Source of the DNA: Bacteroidota bacterium
Lineage (GTDB): Bacteria; Bacteroidota; Bacteroidia; Bacteroidales; 4484-276
NCBI GenBank assembly: GCA_013203545.1
Contig: JABMQA010000324.1
Span: 1-11,823 of the forward strand
Direction: 5' to 3'
DNA: 11,823 nucleotides
Shown here: piece by piece, positions 1 through 6,400 of the stretch
Layout of the letters: each line of letters opens with the position of its first letter
How positions within the stretch are numbered: position 1 is the stretch's first letter
The notes under the pieces: generated by a model
What the model was told of the DNA's origin: nothing
The model's input: only the letters and a program-made list of their open reading frames with translations
Database searches by the model: none
Translations under genes and position numbers: made by a program

Positions 1-2990
1 GATTGTAGAGACGCACGGCCGGTATTTTGTTGAGACGCATGGCCGTGCGTCTGTACAACAAAATAGCCAAATTCGATGCTGCCTTCATGCGTGTATTTGA
101 TGGCATTTTTAATAAGATTGGTGAGAATGGCATATAGTTTTTCCCTGTCGGTTTGGATGATGGCTTCCTGATCGGACAGTGCTTTTGATAAAGAAAAAGC
201 TATGTTCTTTTGCCGGGCCTCCGGTTTAAAGAAGGTATAGAAATAATCGATGTGCTCATTGATGTTTGTTGCTGAATGGGTGATTTCCACCTGCCCGGCT
301 TCGATCTTTGAAATATCGATCAGGTCGTTGATGGTGTTTAACATGCGCTCGCCACTTTTTTCGATGATACCAATGTATTTTTTCTGCTGATTGCTGGTGA
401 GGCCCGGCTCTTTCAGCAGGTCGGCAAAACCCAGGATGCCGTTCATCGGCGTACGGATCTCGTGGCTCATATTGGCCAGGAAAGCAGACTTGAGGCGGTC
501 GGATTCTTCGGCGCGCTCTTTGGCTTTGACAAGGTTTTCCTGGATCTGGTTGCGCTCTGTAACATCCTTCGAAGTACCTTGGAAACCAATAACCTGCTCA
601 CCTTTCTTCAAAAGCGTGAAACTTGTTTCAAAATACTTTTTTGATTTGTTTTTCATCTCCGCCTCCACGGGAAAGTTTTGAACAGGCTTTCCTGTTTTAT
701 AAACATTGGAGAGCGTAAAAAAAAGTCTTCTATGATCCTTTTTGGACGTATAGTCCTTGAAGTTCATCTTTAGTAATTCAGATTTTGAATAACCGGTCAG
801 AACTTCTGCTGCTTTGTTCACATCAGTAAAATTACCCACTAAATCAATGGTAAAAAGGAATTCGACGGAGTTTTCGAAAAGGTTAAAATATCTGTTTTCT
901 GAATCTTTAAGTTTATCCTCAATTAGTTTGCGTTCCGTAATATTTCTCTGAACCCCCCAGATGCGGATCAATTTCCCATCTTCGATTTCACCGTGATAGG
1001 TTTCGGAAAGATATACGCTGTTGCCAGTTTTATCAATGTCCGTTGCCAGTTTGTCCCGCACGTGATGATCTTCATTTTGGATAACGAGTGAAGCCCTTTC
1101 GCCGTAATTGGGGGCAAAATCAACAACAGGTTTTCCGATCATGTCTTCAATTTTTAAACCATACATTTCTGCCAGTGCAATGTTAATTTCAGCAACAATA
1201 GAATTTTCATTGAGCGTTTTTACCAACTCTTCTTCCGGAAGACCGATCGGTACAGGTTCTTTCATTTCTATCCTGTAAATTCCTTCACTGCTATTGGTAA
1301 TGAAATTCTTATACCTGTTCTGGCTTTCCTGTAATTTCACCTGAGCTTTTCGAATATCCGTAACATCCTGCCCGGAACTAAGTATCGTAACAACTTCATT
1401 ATTTTCATCCCTTAGGATTGTGCTATACCAGGAGATCATTTTAAGCTTTCCGGATTTGGTGACTACATTATTTTCATAATGATCCAGCGACTCGATTTCA
1501 CCCATGATAATCCTGGCAAAAAACATTTTTATCTGCTCATTGATGTCTTTCGGGATACAGGTATCAAACCAGTTTTTTCCTATCAATTCTGCTCGCGAAT
1601 ATTCCAGGATATCCAATCCTGCCTGGTTGATCATCGATATCTCACCTTGCGGGTTTAGGGAAAGGATCATACTACCGGCCATATCGAGATAGCGTTCAGC
1701 TGTTTCTTTGGCTTCCAGTAACCCGGCTTCTGCCAGCTTACTTTCAGTTACATCGCTAACCAGGCCAAAAATATGCTTGGCTGAACCCTCAGTATCCCGA
1801 AGAAAGACAGATTCCCTGCAATAGAGCCAATGCCATGATCCGTCTTTATGTTTCATTCTGTATTCATGCGTGATCATTTCACCATCTGCAAGGTTCTGAT
1901 AGCGGGGATATGTTTCCTTCAGGTAGATATCGAAATCATCCGGATGCATCAAAATAGATAAAAGGGTTTCTCCCATTCCCTGAACTTCCTCTAGGGTATA
2001 TCCCAAAACCTTCGTTATTCCTACATTGCTGTAAACATTTTTATATTCGATGATGTAGTAAATGTAAATGATATCAGGTGATGTGTTGAGCAGTGTTTCG
2101 TTGAAGGTTTGGCTGCTGCGCAACGCTTCTTCAGATAGTTTTCGTTTGGTTACATTCTCAACAACTGCGAGAATCTTATCGATTTCACCTTTTTCATTTT
2201 GTAATGGAACAGTTTTGTACAATTGGTGCTGGTTATTTAGAAAAAGTTCAAAATTTTGTTCCTCCCCTGCGAAAGTATTTAGATAGCGTTCTTTAATAAC
2301 TGGTTCATATTCACCAAACACATCTTTCAAAGATAAACCGATAAATGTCTTTGGATCCAATCCCTGCTTGATGAATTCCTGTCCGGATGTGTATCCACAA
2401 GTAAGATCCATTTCAATAATTGAAACATAAGAGTTCGGATAATTATCTGCGATTTTTTCCAGTATATTTTTGTTTTTCTTTAGTGTTTCTTCTGCTTGTT
2501 TTCGTTCAGTAATATCCTGTAATGTACCATAGATTTTTATGCATTTCCCATCCTGCATAACCCTGCGCCCATGAGCTTTGAACCACTTGATATTCCCTTT
2601 GGCAGTAATCGCTTCCGCTTCAAATTCCAGTTCGCAGCCATTTTCAATCAGATCAATCATTTTTGTTTTAATCATATCCTGGTACTGAGGCAAATAGTAA
2701 TCAACATGTTCATCAGGTCCGGGTACAGGATCTCCATAGGGAATCTCGACAATATCGTAGGTGCCTTTTGTCCATTTGCCCGTTCTGGTGATCATATCCA
2801 TTTCCCAGCCACCGATGTGTGCAATAGCGCCTACTTCTTCCAATAGTCTCTCATTTTCCTTTATTTTGGTCGCTGAAATTTTTTCTTCTATTAACCCTTC
2901 TTCGAATTGCTTTTCGTTTTCAATTAAAGCTTTTTCAAGTTGAGCTATTTTTTCCTGTAACTCTTTGTATGTCATATTTTGTTCACTCAT
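1..2990 (-). CDS. Six-PAS soluble sensor histidine kinase, 3' end cut by window edge
   Basis: The reading frame is open from the ATG at 2990 to base 1 (996 codons plus two bases), so the C-terminus is outside the window. It starts with a charged coiled coil (about residues 5-48). Six PAS-type sensor domains follow, at about 48-165, 172-285, 293-418, 428-548, 556-688 and 695-814, most ending in the usual D-[IV]-T-E-[RS]-K/N linker. HisKA follows with the phospho-accepting His843 in SHEIRTP, then the start of the HATPase domain with its N-box (NLIKNAIKYT, Asn962). There is no signal peptide or membrane helix, so it should be cytoplasmic. PAS ligands cannot be read from the sequence. AGGAG directly abuts the ATG at 2990; a second ATG at 2975 is better spaced from it and could be the true start. 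Residues 978-996 are encoded by a palindromic repeat inserted in frame. ATP-binding G-boxes and any receiver would lie beyond the edge. No partner response regulator is visible next to it. Confidence 0.93.
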   Translation of the reverse strand, partial: MSEQNMTYKELQEKIAQLEKALIENEKQFEEGLIEEKISATKIKENERLLEEVGAIAHIGGWEMDMITRTGKWTKGTYDIVEIPYGDPVPGPDEHVDYYLPQYQDMIKTKMIDLIENGCELEFEAEAITAKGNIKWFKAHGRRVMQDGKCIKIYGTLQDITERKQAEETLKKNKNILEKIADNYPNSYVSIIEMDLTCGYTSGQEFIKQGLDPKTFIGLSLKDVFGEYEPVIKERYLNTFAGEEQNFELFLNNQHQLYKTVPLQNEKGEIDKILAVVENVTKRKLSEEALRSSQTFNETLLNTSPDIIYIYYIIEYKNVYSNVGITKVLGYTLEEVQGMGETLLSILMHPDDFDIYLKETYPRYQNLADGEMITHEYRMKHKDGSWHWLYCRESVFLRDTEGSAKHIFGLVSDVTESKLAEAGLLEAKETAERYLDMAGSMILSLNPQGEISMINQAGLDILEYSRAELIGKNWFDTCIPKDINEQIKMFFARIIMGEIESLDHYENNVVTKSGKLKMISWYSTILRDENNEVVTILSSGQDVTDIRKAQVKLQESQNRYKNFITNSSEGIYRIEMKEPVPIGLPEEELVKTLNENSIVAEINIALAEMYGLKIEDMIGKPVVDFAPNYGERASLVIQNEDHHVRDKLATDIDKTGNSVYLSETYHGEIEDGKLIRIWGVQRNITERKLIEDKLKDSENRYFNLFENSVEFLFTIDLVGNFTDVNKAAEVLTGYSKSELLKMNFKDYTSKKDHRRLFFTLSNVYKTGKPVQNFPVEAEMKNKSKKYFETSFTLLKKGEQVIGFQGTSKDVTERNQIQENLVKAKERAEESDRLKSAFLANMSHEIRTPMNGILGFADLLKEPGLTSNQQKKYIGIIEKSGERMLNTINDLIDISKIEAGQVEITHSATNINEHIDYFYTFFKPEARQKNIAFSLSKALSDQEAIIQTDREKLYAILTNLIKNAIKYTHEGSIEFGYFVVQTHGHASQQNTGRASLQ
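3..58. repeat. Short palindromic repeat inserted in frame in the kinase gene
   Basis: Bases 3-20 (TTGTAGAGACGCACGGCC) are the inverse of bases 41-58 with one mismatch (at 53). Bases 27-58 also form a complete 32-base imperfect palindrome with centre GCATGGCCGTGC, and bases 3-21 are a half unit of the same motif. On the minus strand the element is read by the kinase as a peptide with QTHGHAS and then TGRASLQ. It falls after the strand GSIEFGY of the HATPase domain, where the LxFxVxDTGIGI strand would normally follow after a short loop. I recognise this motif from general experience as a dispersed repeat of Bacteroidota genomes, but I cannot search for copies here. More units may lie beyond base 1. 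Confidence 0.85.
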
Positions 2991-3289
2991 CTCCTGATTT
3001 ATTTTGATGCTTTTGAAAGGCATAAAATTGATGAAAAGCTACGTTTTTTCCAAAAATGATGGTATAACCGGTTGGCAAGAATCAAATTCAAGTTGATGAT
3101 CATAGCAATTTGCTGCTTTACATAACAAGCAACAACCCCAAAATGTTGAAATTATTTAGATAAAAGGTTAAACAAAGATTGCACGTGTTTCCGCCAATAG
3201 TCGTACAAGTCTAACGCGTGCATAGGTTCTATGTAACATTCGTTATACTTGTCCGGCCATAGGAAAATGGGGCGCCAGCGAACAAATTG
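2991..3289. other. Intergenic region between permease and six-PAS kinase
   Basis: This 299-base gap separates the permease stop from the kinase start. I found no convincing ORF or RNA gene in it. It contains the inverted repeat described separately at 3202-3255. Between that repeat and the kinase start it is AT-rich and should hold the kinase promoter, but no sequence matches the Bacteroidota TTTG...TAnnTTTG pattern well enough to call. Small perfect palindromes (AACCGGTT, ATGATCAT) are present and could arise by chance. No classic GC-stem plus U-tract terminator follows the permease. Confidence 0.6.
3202..3255. repeat. 54-base imperfect inverted repeat with inner stem, attC-like
   Basis: The left arm CGTACAAGTCTAACG (3202-3216) matches the inverse of the right arm CGTTATACTTGTCCG (3241-3255) at 13 of 15 positions. 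Inside lies a second stem, CATAG (3221-3225) and CTATG (3229-3233), around a GTT loop. The linkers between outer and inner stems are unequal (4 and 7 bases). This two-stem layout with asymmetric unpaired bases, and the outer boxes GTCTAAC (fits RYYYAAC) and GTTATAC (near GTTRRRY), resemble an integron attC site. It is shorter than most attC sites, no integrase is visible, and one box departs from the consensus. It could instead be a processing or termination structure at the permease 3' end, or a dispersed repeat. Confidence 0.5.
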
Positions 3290-4627
3290 TTAAACAGCAG
3301 TGCTTTTCCCCATTCCAACAATCAACTGGGTTATAATGGCAAATACCCCACCGGTTGTTATCCCCGACTTAAAGGTTTGCTGCAGGATTTCCGGAAGGTG
3401 GTTAAGGATTTCGGGCACCAGCTCAACACCTAATCCTGCAGAAAGTGCAACTGCAATCACCAGGAAATCGTATCTGTTCATGGCGGATTGGTGGATTACC
3501 TTGATACCGGCAGCAGTTACAGTACCGAACATCAGCAGGGTAGCTCCTCCGAGTATTGGAGATGGCATCAGCGAGAAAAAGCTGCCAACAAACGGGAACA
3601 AACCAAGTATCACAAGGAAAGCAGAAATATAATATCCCACATAACGGCTTGCAATACCGGTGAGCTGTATCACCCCGTTATTCTGACTGAAGGTTGTATT
3701 TGGAAACGAATTGAATATGGAGGCAAGCATCGAGTTAAAGCCGTCGCCCATTACACCGCCGGAAATCCGTTTTACATAAAGCTCTCCCTCAACAGGCTCA
3801 TCCGACACAAGAGAAGTTGCAGTTATATCACCCATCGATTCCAGGGCGGTCATAAGATAAATAAGCGCTACAGGGATGAAGGAAGAAAAACTAAAATTCA
3901 GGCCATATTTCAATGGGGTTGGGATTGTTATGACCGCTGTATTCGCCGGAAAGTTCAAATCCGTTATGCCGGTTATCGTCGCAATAAAATATCCGGTGGC
4001 CAATCCCAATATGATGGATCCCATCCTTAAAAACCTATTCCCTGAGCGGTTCAATATCACGATTGTAAAAAGAACCAAGAGACCAAGCACCAGGTTCTCA
4101 ATTGAGCCAAATGTACCTTCAGCAATTGATTGTTGCCCCCCTCCGAATTCAACAACGCTGGCCCTGACCAATGTGAGCCCGATGAGCACCACAACAGATC
4201 CGCTAACCACAGGTGTTATCACTTTTTTTACTGTGGTGATAAACCGGCTTATGATCATTTCGATGGGTGAACCAGCAAGGCAAATCCCAAAAATTAACGA
4301 CATACCACCAATCTGGCCGGCGGCAATTAAAGGATCGATAAAGGAGAAGCTGGTACCCTGGATGCTTAATAATCCTGTCCCAACCGGCCCGAATTTCTTA
4401 ACCTGAATAAACGTAGAAATCCCACTGATCAACAACGACAGGCTAACAAGATGTGAGGTGGTTTCCAGGTCGAGGTTCAGGGCACTGCAAATAATCAAGG
4501 CAGGGGTCATAATGGGAACAAAAATGGCCAGCAGATGTTGAAGGGCTGCAAAGAGCGATTCGGTTAGCGGTGGTTTATCACCCAGTTTATAGATCAATTC
4601 ATCTGCTCCGGATTTGCCCTGATTCAT
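3290..4627 (-). CDS. NCS2 (NAT family) purine permease, XanQ-like xanthine/urate transporter
   Basis: The predicted 445-residue inner-membrane protein is very hydrophobic, with the segments expected for the 14-helix NCS2 fold. It carries the family landmarks: Gln30-His31 in helix 1, GLLSIQGTSFSF in helix 3 (about 85-96), Glu263 and Asp267 in LESMGDITAT of helix 8, Asp295 in helix 9, and the NAT signature QNNGVIQLTG (315-324) followed by ASRYVG. The final Gly of the signature and the ASRYVG tail match the xanthine/urate branch (E. coli XanQ, XanP) and not the uracil branch, which has Arg there. The expected role is proton-coupled uptake of xanthine or urate. I chose the ATG at 4627. A TTG at 4654 is in frame, adds nine residues and overlaps the upstream TGA as TTGA. 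Either start leaves at most a 23-base gap to the chemoreceptor gene, so the two are probably one operon. Exact substrate is not certain. Confidence 0.93.
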   Translation of the reverse strand: MNQGKSGADELIYKLGDKPPLTESLFAALQHLLAIFVPIMTPALIICSALNLDLETTSHLVSLSLLISGISTFIQVKKFGPVGTGLLSIQGTSFSFIDPLIAAGQIGGMSLIFGICLAGSPIEMIISRFITTVKKVITPVVSGSVVVLIGLTLVRASVVEFGGGQQSIAEGTFGSIENLVLGLLVLFTIVILNRSGNRFLRMGSIILGLATGYFIATITGITDLNFPANTAVITIPTPLKYGLNFSFSSFIPVALIYLMTALESMGDITATSLVSDEPVEGELYVKRISGGVMGDGFNSMLASIFNSFPNTTFSQNNGVIQLTGIASRYVGYYISAFLVILGLFPFVGSFFSLMPSPILGGATLLMFGTVTAAGIKVIHQSAMNRYDFLVIAVALSAGLGVELVPEILNHLPEILQQTFKSGITTGGVFAIITQLIVGMGKSTAV

Positions 4628-4650
4628 TACACTTTCATATTCCGGAATAA

Positions 4651-6198
4651 TCAATTAAGTAAATCCGGTAATTGTCTGCTCACCGATACGGTGTCAACCT
4701 CAAAAAAGGAGATCATGCTCATCAACTCATCTGCCTGTTTTGCCAAAATATTTGCGCTCGACGATAATTCCTCAGCCGAAGCTGCATTATGCTGGGTAAC
4801 CTGGTTCAACTGTTGCACACCATTGTTAATTTGATCGGTCCCGATACTTTGTTCGTTGTTTGCAGCAGTAATTTCCTGAACAAACCGTGATGTGGATATG
4901 ATGTCGGGTACGATTGCTTTCATGGACTTAACTGCGTTTTCAGTTGTAGATACACTATTCTGTGCCAGTTGATCAATTTCGGTGGCTGCGGTTTTACTTC
5001 GATCAGCCAGCTTACCAACCTCGGAAGCTACTACCCCGAAACCCCTACCGTGAATTCCGGCCCTTGCAGCTTCAATTGCGGCATTTAAAGCCAATATATG
5101 TGTTTGAAAAGAGATGGAGCCAATAACGGTAATCTTTTGTGCGATCTCCTTAATTTTCTCAAGGCTTTCAGATGATGATTGCTCAACTTTTGATATTTCT
5201 GCTGCCGCTTTTGACGATATCTGCTCCGACTTTTTAGCATTATGCAAATTCTGCTGAATATTTGAGGACATCTCTTCAACGGATGCCGATATTTCTTCTA
5301 TGGCAGAAGCCTGCTCCGAAGCGCCCTGCGAAATTTGTCGGGCAGCAATATTGAGATGATGACTTGCCTGCGCAACATTGCCGGCACTTTCCGTAATAAA
5401 AGAAATTACATCCCTGAATTTATCCAGCATATTACGAATGTTGCCTAACAACACACCGATTTCGTCTTTACCGACCCTTGTAATTTTCACATTCAGATTA
5501 CCATTTGCTACCTTGTCAATAACCGAGTTGGCGTATCCCAGCGACCGGCTCACTGTCTTGATTATGTGCAAAGAAGCCAACAGCATAATGAATATCCCCA
5601 ACGAAAATGATATAATCAGGATTATAAAAGATCTTTGGTAAGTGGCTTCTGATTCATCATAAACCCTGTGTGCAAGCGTTAGCTGAATGTTCATGAGCTT
5701 TTTTATTTGCTCAATAAAGGGGTCTATGTTGATATAAAGATGGTTTCCGATAAAATAATCAAGTTGTGCTGCGCTGGATTCATTTTTTTCAACTGCAATT
5801 TTTAACAAATCTTCGACAGCTTTTACGGCATTTTTCTGCAATACCATCGCATCATCTCTTAGGTCCAATTCCTGCCCTTCGGATTCTATTGCAAGATAAG
5901 CGTCCCAGTTTATCCTGATATCCGCAAGCGCTTCTTCGATAAACCTGCTACCCTTACCCCATTCAAGTGTGTTGTGGTTCATATCATAGGTTGTATTTAC
6001 GATATCAATTACAAGACGATCAGAAACTATTTTTAAACGCTGGAGCGGCACAACCCTGTCATCAAACATCGTTTTGGTACCCTGATTAATTTCACCAAGG
6101 CTTCTGATGGTCAATACTGCTGTAACGCCCATAATTATTGCTATCAGGAAAACCAGGGCATACAAAACAGTTGAGATTTTAACGTTTTCTACTTTCAT
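4651..6198 (-). CDS. Methyl-accepting chemotaxis protein with four-helix-bundle sensor
   Basis: The 515-residue protein has a membrane helix at about 10-31, a helical extracytoplasmic sensor at about 35-188 of the 4HB_MCP type, a second membrane helix at about 190-212, a HAMP domain at about 213-266, and a cytoplasmic signalling coiled coil from about 280 to 500. The hairpin tip lies at about 359-393, with FQTHILALNAAIEAARAG followed by GRGFGVVASEV. This tip normally binds CheA and CheW. His367 and Ile382 replace residues that are usually Asn and Glu. There is no C-terminal NWETF-like tail for CheR docking. The ATG at 6198 opens the domain cleanly; the start has no clear Shine-Dalgarno, as is common in Bacteroidota. 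The TGA at 4651-4653 lies next to the permease gene. The ligand cannot be deduced, though the downstream permease makes a purine worth testing. Confidence 0.93.
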   Translation of the reverse strand: MKVENVKISTVLYALVFLIAIIMGVTAVLTIRSLGEINQGTKTMFDDRVVPLQRLKIVSDRLVIDIVNTTYDMNHNTLEWGKGSRFIEEALADIRINWDAYLAIESEGQELDLRDDAMVLQKNAVKAVEDLLKIAVEKNESSAAQLDYFIGNHLYINIDPFIEQIKKLMNIQLTLAHRVYDESEATYQRSFIILIISFSLGIFIMLLASLHIIKTVSRSLGYANSVIDKVANGNLNVKITRVGKDEIGVLLGNIRNMLDKFRDVISFITESAGNVAQASHHLNIAARQISQGASEQASAIEEISASVEEMSSNIQQNLHNAKKSEQISSKAAAEISKVEQSSSESLEKIKEIAQKITVIGSISFQTHILALNAAIEAARAGIHGRGFGVVASEVGKLADRSKTAATEIDQLAQNSVSTTENAVKSMKAIVPDIISTSRFVQEITAANNEQSIGTDQINNGVQQLNQVTQHNAASAEELSSSANILAKQADELMSMISFFEVDTVSVSRQLPDLLN

Positions 6199-6400
6199 TT
6201 CAAAAAATGTTTATGCGAAAATTCCAAATCTTCAAACTCAATACAACTTAAAATATCAAGAAACCCGATCCACAAAACTTCAATTTCCGATTTCCCAATT
6301 GCCTGCTAAGGTATGAGAAGTTTTTTAATATTTCACTTTATTACGAAAATGGATGAACTACAATTTGTATTTTATAGCCTTTATCAAAATGATAAGGTAC
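6199..6400. other. Intergenic gap upstream of the chemoreceptor gene
   Basis: This 202-base AT-rich gap has no credible ORF. Just past the stop of the receiver-kinase-receiver gene lies a small hairpin TTATCA/TGATAA (6381-6395) without a U-tract on the minus strand. A weak promoter candidate lies at 6248-6277. The gap probably separates two transcription units. Confidence 0.5.
6248..6277 (-). promoter_or_regulatory. Weak candidate promoter for the chemoreceptor-permease operon
   Basis: On the minus strand TTTTG (6277-6273) is followed after 17 bases by TATTTTAA (6255-6248). This resembles the Bacteroidota vegetative pattern TTTG, spacer, TAnnTTTG, with the last two bases of the -7 element mismatched. 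It lies about 50 bases upstream of the ATG at 6198, in the only sizeable gap upstream of that gene. In AT-rich DNA such a partial match can occur by chance. Confidence 0.2.

Noticed and set aside
3488..4030. A 180-codon open frame on the plus strand
   Set aside because: It lies wholly antisense to the well-supported permease gene, has no recognisable domain and no promoter or ribosome site; it is a shadow of that gene's codons.
6381..6395. Hairpin TTATCA/TGATAA just after the stop of the receiver-kinase-receiver gene, considered as a terminator
   Set aside because: The stem is only six AT-rich pairs and no U-tract follows on the minus strand, so intrinsic termination cannot be supported.
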